Shown piece after piece: positions 52,337 through 62,197 of a DNA stretch of 64,000 nt; position 1 is the stretch's first letter; every line of letters begins with the position of its first letter. The notes below the pieces were generated by a model, which saw only the letters and a program-made list of their open reading frames with translations, had not been told where the DNA came from and ran no database searches. Origin of the DNA: Bacteroides gallinarum DSM 18171 = JCM 13658 (GTDB lineage Bacteria > Bacteroidota > Bacteroidia > Bacteroidales > Bacteroidaceae); contig NZ_KB894127.1 of NCBI RefSeq assembly GCF_000374365.1, forward strand, positions 1 to 64,000. The letters run 5' to 3'. The position numbers and the translations under genes are program-made.

Positions 52337-53560
52337 TTAATACTTGAACAGCACCACGCCGCCTTCCACGATAGCGCCCTTGTCGAAGCAGGCATTCCGG
52401 TCGTAATATCTGTCCCAGCCGTAACCGCCCGTAACGAATATTCCCAGGCAGTCTGTGAGACGGTATTCGAGGTTTATGCGGGTTTGGAGGGAATAGAGGC
52501 GGGCGGGGAAGCCGTAATTTTTGTTCTTGAAGGTTTCCACATGCTGGTAGCCTAAGTCGCCGCTGACGGACAGTCCTTTGTAAACGGGCAGACCCAGCCC
52601 GGCACGGTAGAACAGTGCGCCGGAGAATTTGTCGCTGAAATCCAGGAAATGCGTGCCGCCGCCGAGAATGGTGTAGAACAGCTTGTTCTTGAAACGGGCG
52701 GCGATGTTCAGTTTCGTGGCGTTGCCGCCGAAAAGCATCATCTGCACTTTGGTGTCCGGGTTGGCATTGACCAGTCCCAGTTGGAAGCCGTCCAGCTTTT
52801 CCTTATAATAGTTCACCAGACCTATTTGGAGCCCTTTGGCACGAATGGCTACATTGACGGGTGCGAGCTGCACACCGGTGGCAGTGCCGCCTGCGATGTT
52901 GCCGATGCCGGCAATTTGCAGCCCTTTCATATCGTCGGCAGCGATGTTGCACAGTCCGGAGAACTGTACCCCTTCGAGGTTTTCGCCTACGACATTCAGT
53001 AGTCCGGAGGCGGTGATGCCTGCAAAGTCGCCGCCTGCAATGTTGGCAAGCCCGGCAAGCTGTACGCCGGCAGCTTCCTCGCCTGTGATGTTCAACAGAC
53101 CGCCTACGAGGACGCCGCTGCTGTTGTTACCTGTAATGTTGGCAAGTCCGGAGAGGACTACTCCCTGCGCATAATTGCCGGTGATGCCCACAAGCCCGGA
53201 AAGCGATACGCCGCTGAGGTTATCGCCGTTGATATTGGTGATGCCCGCTATCTGTATGCCCCGCATGCTTTCTCCCACCATATTGGATATGCCGGAAAGC
53301 TGTACTCCGTTCATGCTTCTGTTTGTAACCGCTCCCAGTACATTCACTCCCACACCGTTCATGCGGTTCATGGCAGAGAAGACGCCGAGATTGAAAAATG
53401 TACTTCCAACCGTGTCCGTACGTTGTGTGGCAATGTTTTTCCAAAGAGAGAGGTTGATACCAGTTTTCTCCTTGTGGGCGGACGGTTGTTTGCCCGCCCC
53501 GGCATGAACTGTCCCTGCGGTGAGCAGGGACAGGCAGATGAGTGAGAAGATGCGTTTCAT
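52337..53560 (-). CDS. LA_2272-type surface repeat protein
   Basis: 407 aa with a signal peptide (1-20, ending TVHAG). Residues about 85-270 are built of roughly ten units of about 19 residues with the pattern GVQLAGLANIAGGDFAGI, resembling the LA_2272 surface-repeat family; the regular small hydrophobic turns suggest a beta-helix. A C-terminal barrel-like part follows (KLFYTILGGGTHFLDF ... GAIVEGGVVLFKY). Probably surface-exposed or outer-membrane bound. Partner unknown; it lies 32 bp after the sulfatase gene on the same strand. Confidence 0.72.
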   Translation of the reverse strand: MKRIFSLICLSLLTAGTVHAGAGKQPSAHKEKTGINLSLWKNIATQRTDTVGSTFFNLGVFSAMNRMNGVGVNVLGAVTNRSMNGVQLSGISNMVGESMRGIQIAGITNINGDNLSGVSLSGLVGITGNYAQGVVLSGLANITGNNSSGVLVGGLLNITGEEAAGVQLAGLANIAGGDFAGITASGLLNVVGENLEGVQFSGLCNIAADDMKGLQIAGIGNIAGGTATGVQLAPVNVAIRAKGLQIGLVNYYKEKLDGFQLGLVNANPDTKVQMMLFGGNATKLNIAARFKNKLFYTILGGGTHFLDFSDKFSGALFYRAGLGLPVYKGLSVSGDLGYQHVETFKNKNYGFPARLYSLQTRINLEYRLTDCLGIFVTGGYGWDRYYDRNACFDKGAIVEGGVVLFKY

Positions 53561-53592
53561 AACTGTTATTGTAATGTTTCTTTAGTACGTTA

Positions 53593-55146
53593 TTATAGTT
53601 TCCCGTCCGGCCAGGGCGCTGGCTGTCCGGTGGCGCGTAACGTAGGGCGCTGTGCATCTACCGAGCGCAGATAGTCGCTTAGCTTTCCGGAGAGTTTCTT
53701 TACGAGTTCCGGGTTATCGGCAGCTACGTCGTGCTTTTCGCTGATGTCGGCAGGGATGTTGAACAGTTCGTGCTTGCCGCTGTCAAAGTAGTACACCAGT
53801 TTCCACTCTCCGGAGCGAATGGAGCAAGTGGCGCCTATGCCCGGTCCGGAGGGGCCCCAACTGTGCGGATAATGCCAGTAGATATCACGGTCGGGTACTT
53901 CGCCTTTGCCGGTGAGCAGGGGCAGGAAGCTGATGCCGTCGCGCTGCTGTACCGTGTTGTAATGTTTCACGCCCGCTATTTCGAGAATGGTGGGGAAGAA
54001 GTCCTCTATCATCAGGTAATGGTCGCACCGGGTTGCGGGGGGTACTACGCCAGGCCAGCGTACAATCATCGGTTCGCGCACCCCGCCTTCGTAGGCGGAG
54101 CCTTTGCCGCTGTTGAGCGGGTAGTTCTGTACGTGGAGCTGTCCGGCGCGGGTGTGCGCTGCCAGTCCGCCGTTGTCGGACATGAAAAGCAGGACGGTGT
54201 TATCGGTAAGATTGTTCTTGTCCAGGTAGTCCATTATATCGCCGAGGCTCTTGTCCATGCCTTCGATTAACGTGGCATATGCCGCTTCTACCGGTGGCAG
54301 TCCTTTGTCCAGGTATTTTTGGTAAAAACGCATGTCGGGCTGTATCGGCGTGTGAATGGCGTAGTGTGCCATGTAGAGGAAGAAGGGCTTGGTGAGCTGC
54401 TGTGCGTCGTCCAGCGCTTTTTCGGCTTCTATGGTGAGGGCTTCGGACAGGAAGGTGTCCGTTCCGTGGTATTTCTCCAGTCCGGGTACGGCAGCCAGGG
54501 GGCTTTTGCCGCCGGGTTTGTTGCCGAAATTTTCCATGCCGTAGTAGCTGGCGGGCGAGCCTGCCGCATGGCCGGCGATGTTTATGTCGAAGCCCATTTT
54601 CAGCGGGTCGGCTCCGGGGGTGTCGTTGGCGCCGAAGTGGGCTTTACCGCAGTGTATGGTGTGGTAACCGTTGTCTTTGAGTATTTGTGCCAGCGAGGTA
54701 ACTTGCGTGGTGCGTTCCACGCCGGGTTCCTGGCAGATACCGTTGACGTTCCATTCGGGGTAAATCATAACGGAGTCCGGCTCCTCGTGGGTGGTGTTCT
54801 TGCGCAGCGTCCAGCTCGTTACCCGGTGGCGTGCGGCGTTCATGCCCGTAAAAAGGCTGACGCGTGTGGGTGAGCTGATGCTACAGGCATAGGCTTGTGT
54901 AAACATCTTGCCCTGGGTTGCCAGCCGTTCCATATTGGGCGTATGATACGTGTCGTTGTAATGGGTACGCCGAGTCCAGAAGGGTAGGGAGGTGTCTTGC
55001 CACCCCATGTCGTCTACTAAGAATAGAATGATGTTGGGACGTTTGTCCGTTGCAGGCGCGGCCTCGCCTTGAGGCATCGCTTTCGCCTCTCCCGCCATTC
55101 CGCATAGCGGAAGTAGCGCAGCAGATAACAGTAATTCGTTTTTCAT
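53593..55146 (-). CDS. Sulfatase of the S1 family, serine type
   Basis: 517 aa with a signal peptide. Metal ligands are D45 D46 (FLVDDMG), and the formylglycine motif is S91-S-P-T-R-V-S-L-F-T-G, so Ser91 is the residue converted by an anaerobic maturase. NGGLAAHTRAG and KGSAYEGGVREPMIVRWPG are later S1 blocks. It removes sulfate from a glycan, perhaps host mucin or heparin-like chains; the exact linkage cannot be read. No SusC/SusD pair is adjacent. Confidence 0.92.
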   Translation of the reverse strand: MKNELLLSAALLPLCGMAGEAKAMPQGEAAPATDKRPNIILFLVDDMGWQDTSLPFWTRRTHYNDTYHTPNMERLATQGKMFTQAYACSISSPTRVSLFTGMNAARHRVTSWTLRKNTTHEEPDSVMIYPEWNVNGICQEPGVERTTQVTSLAQILKDNGYHTIHCGKAHFGANDTPGADPLKMGFDINIAGHAAGSPASYYGMENFGNKPGGKSPLAAVPGLEKYHGTDTFLSEALTIEAEKALDDAQQLTKPFFLYMAHYAIHTPIQPDMRFYQKYLDKGLPPVEAAYATLIEGMDKSLGDIMDYLDKNNLTDNTVLLFMSDNGGLAAHTRAGQLHVQNYPLNSGKGSAYEGGVREPMIVRWPGVVPPATRCDHYLMIEDFFPTILEIAGVKHYNTVQQRDGISFLPLLTGKGEVPDRDIYWHYPHSWGPSGPGIGATCSIRSGEWKLVYYFDSGKHELFNIPADISEKHDVAADNPELVKKLSGKLSDYLRSVDAQRPTLRATGQPAPWPDGKL

Positions 55147-55167
55147 GGAGAAAAAATTGAATAAGAG

Positions 55168-55275
55168 GTTAGTGATTAATACTTAATGATTAACGGTTAG
55201 TAATTAGTGATTAGGGGTTAGTGATTAATGCTTAATGATTAACGGTTAGTAATTAATGATTAATGGTTAGGGATT
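55168..55275. repeat. Heptanucleotide array before the sulfatase gene
   Basis: Fifteen units of TTAGTGA/TTAATGA/TTAACGG type, in register, with a 49-bp higher-order repeat (seven units) seen twice. Same class as 32778-32862. Confidence 0.85.
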
Positions 55276-55364
55276 GGTATTGAATGAAGAATAGCGGTGA
55301 ACAATCAGCGCAGACCGCATAACCTGCTGCCCGCTAATCACTCACTGCTATCCGTTGTTTCGTC

Positions 55365-57023
55365 TTATCCTTTCGCTTCCTGGTATAGGAAACGTTTAAT
55401 GGATTTCTTGGGTGTCTTTTCGAATTCTTCGGGGTATATTTTCATTTTCGATATCTGGCTGTAAGCGGGCAACTCGGCATTCAGCGCTACACGGTTTTCT
55501 TCCATGACGCGCTCTATGTCGTCGTTGTTCAGCCCGTGGGCGAAGGCATCGTCGAAGTCGGGGTATACCAGCCCTACGAGTTTTTCGTTCTGCTGCACGA
55601 TGATGCTTTCGGCTACATACGGCAGGTTGTTCAGCTTGTCTTCTATCTCTTCGGGGTAGATGTTCTGCCCGCTGGGTCCGAGGAGCATGTTTTTGCTGCG
55701 TCCTTTAATGGTAACGTTGCCTTCGGCATCCATTAGGGCGAGGTCGCCGGTGTGGAGCCAGCCTTCCTTGTCTATTACCTGCTCGGTGGCTTCCTGATTT
55801 TTGTAGTAACCTAACATGACGTTGGGACCTCGGCAAACGATTTCGCCGGGGATGTTTTCCGGGTCGGACGAGAGGATTTTCACTTCCATTCGCGGAGCGG
55901 CCTTACCGCAGGAACCGGGTTTGAAGCGTGCCCAGTCTTCGTAGCAGATGATAGGACCGCATTCCGTCATGCCGTAGCCTACGGTGTAGGGGAAGTCTAT
56001 CATGCGCAGGAATTGTTCTACCTCCTGGTTGAAGGCTGCACCGCCCACGATGATTGCCGCGAAGTTGCCGCCGAAGGCTTGTACCATTTGCTCGCGTACG
56101 GTGGATTTTATCTTGTCGTTGATAATAGGCACTTTCAGCAATAGTTTCATGGTTGGGGTTTCCAGCTTGGGCAGCACGCTTTTCTTGATAATCTTTTCGA
56201 TGATGAGCGGCACGGCCACGATGAGGTTGGGTTTTACCTCGGCAAAGGCCTGGAAGATAATCTTCGGGCTCGGCATGCGGGTGAGGTAGTAGATGTGGCA
56301 GCCTACGGCGAACTCGTACAGGAATTCGAACGCAAGCCCGTACATATGCGCCATGGGCAGCATACATACCAGCTTGTCGCCGGCTTTCAACGGCAGTACT
56401 TCGAAGGCGAACTTGGTATTGGACCATAGGCTGCGGTAGGGCAGCATCACGCCTTTCGAGTAGCTGGTGGTTCCGGATGTATAGTTGATGACCGCCAGCT
56501 CTTCGGGTTGGTCTTTGTGGTAGTCGATGTGTTCCTTGCGGAAGTTCTTGGGGAATTTCCTGCCGAACATCTCGTTGAGGTGGTCGCGGGCGTAGGTTAC
56601 CCGTTCGTTGCGCGATACGAGCAGGGTAAAGTCCGTCATCATGAAGATGCCTTCCAGCAGAGGCATGGCGTTTTCGTTGAGGTTTTCCCACACCTGGTCG
56701 CCCACGAACAGGAGCTTGGCTTCGGAGTGGTTCACGATGTTGTGTACGTTGTCTGCCTTGAATTCGTGCAGAATGGGTACGATGACTGCGCCGTACGTCA
56801 GTGTGGCGAGGAAAGTCACTCCCCAGTGCGAGCTGTTGCGCCCGCAGACAGCGATTTTATCGCCTTTCTCGATGCCGCTCGCCTCAAAAATGATATGCAG
56901 CTTTTCTATCTTGCGGGCTACATCCTTGTATTGAAGGGTGGCTCCTTTATAGTCGGTCAGGGCGTCCAAATCCCAGTTTTCCTTTATACTATTCTCTATA
57001 TAGGCGATAAAACTTTGTTCCAT
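55365..57023 (-). CDS. AMP-dependent synthetase / long-chain acyl-CoA ligase
   Basis: 552 aa with the start at 57023 (MEQSFIAYIENSIK). The P-loop-like AMP motif is NYTSGTTSYSKGVML, followed by YGMTECGPIICYED, GWLHTGDLALMDAEGN and KGRSKNMLLGPSGQNIYPEE, so adenylation and the mobile C-terminal Lys are present. It activates a fatty acid as acyl-AMP and then acyl-CoA or acyl-ACP. Probably the last gene of the gmd2-fcl2-receptor operon, although 95 bp separate it from the receptor end. Confidence 0.92.
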   Translation of the reverse strand: MEQSFIAYIENSIKENWDLDALTDYKGATLQYKDVARKIEKLHIIFEASGIEKGDKIAVCGRNSSHWGVTFLATLTYGAVIVPILHEFKADNVHNIVNHSEAKLLFVGDQVWENLNENAMPLLEGIFMMTDFTLLVSRNERVTYARDHLNEMFGRKFPKNFRKEHIDYHKDQPEELAVINYTSGTTSYSKGVMLPYRSLWSNTKFAFEVLPLKAGDKLVCMLPMAHMYGLAFEFLYEFAVGCHIYYLTRMPSPKIIFQAFAEVKPNLIVAVPLIIEKIIKKSVLPKLETPTMKLLLKVPIINDKIKSTVREQMVQAFGGNFAAIIVGGAAFNQEVEQFLRMIDFPYTVGYGMTECGPIICYEDWARFKPGSCGKAAPRMEVKILSSDPENIPGEIVCRGPNVMLGYYKNQEATEQVIDKEGWLHTGDLALMDAEGNVTIKGRSKNMLLGPSGQNIYPEEIEDKLNNLPYVAESIIVQQNEKLVGLVYPDFDDAFAHGLNNDDIERVMEENRVALNAELPAYSQISKMKIYPEEFEKTPKKSIKRFLYQEAKG

Positions 57024-57117
57024 TACATATTGCACATTTAGTTGAAAACTGTGCAAATATAAGGGTTTATATAGAGAATGCAAACTTTTAGGGGAAAATA
57101 GTACTCCGCCGGATTTC

Positions 57118-59533
57118 TTAGAATTCTATGGTGACGCCCAGGGTGGGCAGCAGGGTTCCGCTTTCCTGTTTGAGGTATTTCATCTTGTAGCGTTGCTCGG
57201 ACGCAGGGGCGGAAGGGTTTTCGATGATGCCCGTGCTCATAATGACGTCGGGTTGTTTCAGCTTGCTGCCGGTAACGTTTTGCAGGTCTAAGTAAAGCCC
57301 TACCATGCAGCGGCGGAAGTAGAAGGATTTGTCTACGCGTACATCCAGTTGGGCGAAGTCGGGCAAGCATCCGGTATTGTAGAGCGAGTAGTCGTAATAG
57401 GGCTGGCCTTTGGCATCCCAGGCTGTGACGAGCGATGATTTGTCCTCGTCGTAGGGGGGGGTAGGGTGCGCCGCCTATGTAGCTCACCTTGCCGCCTATG
57501 CTCCAACGTTTGGGCAGGTTGTACGTGCCGCTCATGTTGAGGATGAAACGGTTGTCCCAGGCGGAGGGGATGTAATCGTCTGCCGGGCGGTTGCGGTACT
57601 CGCTTTTGTAGAGGGTGAAGGAGGATACCAGGTTGAACTTGCCGGATACTTGCCACCTAAACATCGTTTCCAGGCCGTATGCCCTGCCGCTGGCGGTGGA
57701 GGCGAGTAGTTCGTTGCCCACCACTCCGTAGTCGTTGCCTTTGCAGGCAAGGGGGATATTGTCTTGCAGGGAGAGGGGGATGCGGCTGTAACGCTTGAAG
57801 AAGCCTTCGGCGGAGACCATAATCCGGTCGTGCAGATGCCAGTCTATGCCGATGCTGCTTTCCAGTACTTGCATGTATTTCAAGGATTTGTTGAGGTAGA
57901 GCCCGTCATTGCTTTTGTAGCCCAGCGCCGTGTAGGGTGGCAACTGGTGGTAAAGTCCGGCGCTTCCGTTCAGTATCCATTGTTCCGACAGTTTGTAGGA
58001 GGCGGAGAGGCGGGGAGACAACTGTTTCCACAGTTGTTTCATGCTGCGGTTGTAGTTGTTGCCGTCCATGCGGATGCCGGCGGAGAGGGTGAAACGGTTG
58101 TCCGGGGTGGAATAGTCGGACGAGAAGAAAGCGCCCCAGCCGATGATGTCGAGCGAGGTTTCGTATAGTGAGAACGGGTTGCCGGTATCCGTATTGCCTT
58201 TGTATAGTAGCTGCCGGGAGTTATTGGTGTAGATAGAGTTGGTGAGTTCCACACCTTCTTTCAGCGTCCATTGCCCGAGGCGGGTTTGGTTCTCGAACAA
58301 GGCGGTGGTTTTCTGCTCTACCGAACGGAGGCGCAGGGTGAGGTTGTCCTCGGAGGAGTCGTCGTTGTTGCGGTATTTCAGGTTGCGGTTGTTCAGGTAG
58401 TTGTGGCTGAGGGTAACGGACTGTGTGTGCCTGCCGGCATAATGCTTGTACACTGCTCCCACGGTAAATGTTTCCTGGTGGATTGTGGGCAGGTAGCTGA
58501 GCAGGTATTCGGCGTCTTCTCCTTTCTCGTCCGTATTCAGCTTCATCTTGTCGATACCTGCCAGGGCGAGCACGGTAAGTTCGTCGTGTTCCGTAAGGCG
58601 GGTCTTGATTTTGAACTGTCCGTCTATGAAGTTGGGCAGGAAGGGCAAGCCCAGTACCTTGAACAGGAGTTGCAGGTACGACTGGCGTACGGAGAAGAGG
58701 TAGGTGGTACGGTCGTTGAAGTGCCCGCTGCCGCTCAGGGATACTTCGGATGCGCCGAGGGTTGCCTTGAAGGTCTGTTTGTCGGGGTTGCCGTCGCGCA
58801 GGCGGAAGTCGAGCACCGAGCTTAATGCTCCGGAACGGTTGGTGGGGAATGCGCCGGTGTAGAATGTAATCTCCCGTATGAGGTCGGCATTGACGATGCT
58901 TACCGGACCGCCCGATGCGCCTTGTGTGGCGAAGTGGTTGATGTTCGGTATCTCGATGCCGTCCATATAGAAACGGTTTTCGGAGGGTGCGCCTCCCCGC
59001 ACAATCAAATCGTTGCGGTAGCCGATAGGCGAGAATGATACGCCCGGATAGGCGCGTACGATGCGGGATATGTCGCGGTTGGCTCCGGGGCTTTTCTCAA
59101 TCTCTTGCAGGCCGATAACGCGCATGCTCACCGGGCTTTCTATGCTCCGTCGGAAAGGGGAGGGTGTTACGACGACCGCATTCAGCAGGTTGGCATCTTC
59201 TTCCATTTCGATTTCGATGAACGGGGTGGTGGCAGAGATGATGTATTCCGGTGTGGATACGGTGACGTACCCTATGCAGGTGGCCTCCAAGCGGTATATC
59301 CCCGGGGGGACTTGTTCGATGCGGAATATGCCGAGCGAGTCGGAGGAGGCTCCTTTGCCCGGAATGCCTGTTACTGTTACGTTGGCATAGGCAATAGGTT
59401 GCCGGGAATGCTTGTCGATTACTTTTCCCCGGACGGGGTAGGTTACGGTAACGGCGGAGGCCGTTACCGGGACGATGCCGAGGAGGAGTACCAGGCATAC
59501 GATACTGCCGATGTACCGGAGATATGCCGCCAT
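57118..59533 (-). pseudogene. TonB-dependent receptor with a poly-C frameshift
   Basis: A signal peptide, a CarboxypepD_reg-like domain (YPVRGKVIDKHSRQPIAYA), a plug (NDLIVRGGAPSENRFYMDG) and a long barrel are encoded from 59533. At eight C on the coding strand (57454-57461) the frame is lost after GGAPYPP; with seven C the reading continues YDEDKSSLVTAWDAKG and joins the C-terminal CLPDFAQLDVRVDKSFYFRR ... TLGVTIEF ending at 57118. As written the last eight or so strands are missing. The start is 2 bp after the fcl2 stop, so it is co-translated with the fucose genes. No susD homologue follows. Confidence 0.85.
57454..57461 (-). repeat. C8 homopolymer, out-of-frame, in the TonB-dependent receptor
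   Basis: Eight G on the plus strand. Seven would restore the receptor. May be phase variation or an assembly error. Confidence 0.85.
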
Positions 59534-59535
59534 TG

Positions 59536-60618
59536 TTATTTGTCGTTGCCCAAGTACCAGCGGTACATCCGCTCTACACCTTCTTCGATGTCTATCTTAT
59601 GATGCCAGCCCAGTGCGTGCAACTTGCCGGGGTCGGTGAGTTTGCGCATCGTGCCGTCGGGTTTGGTGCTGTCGAAGGTGAGTTTCCCGCGATAGCCCAC
59701 AGTGTCTACAATCAGTTCGGCAAGTCGGCGGATAGTGATTTCCTTGCCTGTACCGATGTTGATGTGGCAGTTGCGGATGTCCTTGCTGCCGGGGGCGTAG
59801 GTGTCTTTAAAGTCTACGTGCTCCATGACGAATACGCTGGCGTCTGCCATTTCTTCGCTCCAGAGGAATTCGCGCAGGGGGGTACCTGTACCCCAGAGTT
59901 TTACTTCTTCTCCGCTGATGCCGTACTTGCCGAGTATGTTCAGTATTTCTTCACGGCTGCTGTTACCGTCGATGCCTTCTACGGGGCGCAGGTTCATGTC
60001 GCGGCATACGGCATCCCAGTCGTTTTGTTGCAGACAGTGCGCCAGGTGTATCTTGCGAATCATGGCGGGCAGTACGTGGCTGCGTTCCAGGTCGAAATTG
60101 TCGTTGGGTCCGTAGAGGTTGGTGGGCATCACGGCGATGTAGTTCGTTCCGTATTGCAGGTTGAAGCTTTCGCACATTTTCAGCCCGGCAATCTTGGCAA
60201 TGGCATACGGCTCGTTGGTGTATTCCAGCGGGGAGGTTAGCAGCGCGTTTTCTTTCATCGGCTGCTCCGCATCGCGCGGGTAGATGCAGGTGCTACCCAG
60301 GAAAAGCAGTTTCTTTACGTTGTGGCGGAAGCTTTCGCCGATAACGTTCTGCTGTATCTGGAGGTTTTTGTAGATGAAGTCGGCACGGTAGATGCTGTTT
60401 GCCATGATACCGCCCACGAAAGCGGCGGCAAGGAATACGTACTCCGGTTGTTCTTCATCGAAGAAGCGGCGTACGGCAACTCCGTCCAACAGGTCGAGTT
60501 CTCGGTGGGTTCTGCCTACGAGATTGGTATAACCTTTTTCTTGCAGGTTTTTCCAGATAGCGGAACCTACCAGCCCGCGATGTCCTGCGATGTATATTTT
60601 GGCGTTCTTGTTTAGCAT
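59536..60618 (-). CDS. fcl: GDP-L-fucose synthase, second copy
   Basis: 360 aa with the start at 60618 (MLNKNAKIYIAGHRGLVG). Same catalytic blocks as the copy at 9121-10221 (FLGSTCIYP, EPYAIAKIAG) with scattered differences, so the two are paralogues of long standing. This copy lies in core DNA with gmd2 and probably serves general fucosylation of surface proteins and glycans. Confidence 0.95.
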   Translation of the reverse strand: MLNKNAKIYIAGHRGLVGSAIWKNLQEKGYTNLVGRTHRELDLLDGVAVRRFFDEEQPEYVFLAAAFVGGIMANSIYRADFIYKNLQIQQNVIGESFRHNVKKLLFLGSTCIYPRDAEQPMKENALLTSPLEYTNEPYAIAKIAGLKMCESFNLQYGTNYIAVMPTNLYGPNDNFDLERSHVLPAMIRKIHLAHCLQQNDWDAVCRDMNLRPVEGIDGNSSREEILNILGKYGISGEEVKLWGTGTPLREFLWSEEMADASVFVMEHVDFKDTYAPGSKDIRNCHINIGTGKEITIRRLAELIVDTVGYRGKLTFDSTKPDGTMRKLTDPGKLHALGWHHKIDIEEGVERMYRWYLGNDK

Positions 60619-60635
60619 TGTGATAAATGGAAATG

Positions 60636-60720
60636 TTTTCAGACATAAGAACAAAAGAACATATTCGGTTTGTTCATTTCTACTTTCCTATATTTGTTCT
60701 TTTGTTCTTATGTCTGAAAA
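60636..60720. repeat. 26-bp perfect inverted repeat, dispersed element copy 2
   Basis: 60636-60661 and 60695-60720 are perfect complements (TTTTCAGACATAAGAACAAA...) with a 33-nt loop. They stand between gmd2 and fcl2 and resemble 46886-46951. This could attenuate fcl2 transcription, or be a mobile repeat. Confidence 0.85.
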
Positions 60721-60870
60721 TGTTTTTGTTTGAATTTATTTTTCTGTCTGCGAATGTTCTTCTGTTTGAAGATGCTTTTTGTTTGCAAATGTTCTTTATC
60801 TGCAAATATTCTCCTCTCTGAAGATGCTTTTTGCCTGAAGACTTTCTTCTGTTTGAAAATATCTGAAGAT
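60721..60870. repeat. 17-18 bp T-rich repeat
   Basis: About eight units of the form TGAAGATGCTTTTTGTT / TGCAAATGTTCTTTATC continue from the inverted repeat to near the end of gmd2. The first units resemble the tail of the inverted repeat (CTGAAAATGTTTTTG), so the array may have grown from it. Confidence 0.75.
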
Positions 60871-60881
60871 TAGTTATTTGT

Positions 60882-61958
60882 CTAAATCTCTTTGCTTCTC
60901 AAATGCAGCTTCTTCACGAACCTCATGTCATGCTCCGCCATAATGCGTACCAGCTTTTCAAAACTTGTCTGCTGCGGGTTCCACCCCAGCAGGCTCTTGG
61001 CTTTGGTGGGGTCGCCCAGCAATTGTTCCACTTCGGAGGGGCGGAAATATTTCGGGTCTACTTCTACCAGCACTTTACCGGTTTTCACATCGATGCCCTT
61101 TTCGTCCACTCCTTCGCCTTCCCAGCGCAGTTGTATGCCTACTTCCTTGAAAGCCAGCGTAGCAAACTCGCGTACGGTGTGCATCTCTCCGGTGGCAATC
61201 ACGAAATCTTCCGGCGTATCGTGTTGCAGGATGAGCCACATACATTCCACGTAGTCGCGGGCATAGCCCCAGTCGCGGCGTGCATCGAGGTTACCCAGGT
61301 ATAGCTTGTCCTGAAAACCTTGTGCTATGCGTGCAGCAGCCAACGTAATCTTGCGGGTTACGAATGTTTCGCCGCGGCGTTCGCTCTCGTGGTTGAAAAG
61401 GATGCCGTTTACAGCAAACATACCGTAGCTTTCGCGGTAGTTCTTCGTAATCCAGAAACCGTATTGCTTGGCTACTCCGTACGGGCTGCGCGGATAGAAG
61501 GGGGTAGTTTCCTTCTGCGGCACTTCCTGTACCTTGCCGAACAGCTCGGAGGTGGATGCCTGGTATATCTTCGTTTTCTTTTCCAGTCCGAGGATACGCA
61601 CGGCTTCCAGCATGCGCAGCGTACCTACGGCGTCTGTCTCGGCAGTGTATTCGGGCACATCGAAGGACACCTTTACATGGCTCTGTGCAGCGAGGTTGTA
61701 TATCTCGTCGGGCTGTACCTGCTGGATAATGCGGATAAGCGAACTGCTGTCCGTCATATCTCCATAATGCAGGTTGATAGTCCGTTTCTGTTTCATATCG
61801 CGCACCCATTCGTCAAAGTACAGATGCTCGATGCGTCCGGTATTGAACGAAGAAGAGCGGCGCATGATGCCGTGTACTTCATATCCTTTTTGCAGCAGGA
61901 ATTCTGCGAGGAACGAGCCGTCCTGTCCGGTGATTCCGGAGATTAGAGCTTTTTTCAT
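60882..61958 (-). CDS. gmd: GDP-mannose 4,6-dehydratase, second copy
   Basis: 358 aa with the start at 61958 ([14 protein letters not shown]); the open frame reaches further upstream but lacks similarity. Residues from about 50 to the C-terminus are nearly identical to the copy at 7127-8209, including STSE and YGVAK. Such closeness between core and capsule copies suggests gene conversion or recent duplication. First gene of the gmd2-fcl2-receptor operon. Confidence 0.95.
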   Translation of the reverse strand: MKKALISGITGQDGSFLAEFLLQKGYEVHGIMRRSSSFNTGRIEHLYFDEWVRDMKQKRTINLHYGDMTDSSSLIRIIQQVQPDEIYNLAAQSHVKVSFDVPEYTAETDAVGTLRMLEAVRILGLEKKTKIYQASTSELFGKVQEVPQKETTPFYPRSPYGVAKQYGFWITKNYRESYGMFAVNGILFNHESERRGETFVTRKITLAAARIAQGFQDKLYLGNLDARRDWGYARDYVECMWLILQHDTPEDFVIATGEMHTVREFATLAFKEVGIQLRWEGEGVDEKGIDVKTGKVLVEVDPKYFRPSEVEQLLGDPTKAKSLLGWNPQQTSFEKLVRIMAEHDMRFVKKLHLRSKEI

Positions 61959-62024
61959 TGTTATATTGTTTTCTGGTTCATAGCTTTTTTCAGTATGCAA
62001 AAATCGTGATTTATTGCGAGACGG

Positions 62025-62032
62025 CAAAGCTA
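62025..62032 (-). promoter_or_regulatory. Candidate -7 box of the gmd2 operon
   Basis: Minus-strand TAGCTTTG followed by C, 67 bp before gmd2. A second TATCTTTG occurs at 62176-62183. Neither has a clear TTG at -33, so the true start is undecided. Confidence 0.4.
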
Positions 62033-62197
62033 ATGCAGCAAATGATTCAGGCGATTATCCATTATTTTGCATAAATGGCTGTAATGGCTTTTTCAATAGG
62101 CGAACCTCCTGCAAAAAATAAACGGTAATTTCGCAACCGATACGAACAAATAGGCGCTGCTTTTTGTTTCAACTACAAAGATAATTTTTACAAGTAT

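Noticed and set aside
57038..57453. Reading the receptor C-terminus as the Arg/Leu/His-rich frame after the C8 run
   Set aside because: The frame is low-quality, while the alternative frame gives the normal receptor end TLGVTIEF.
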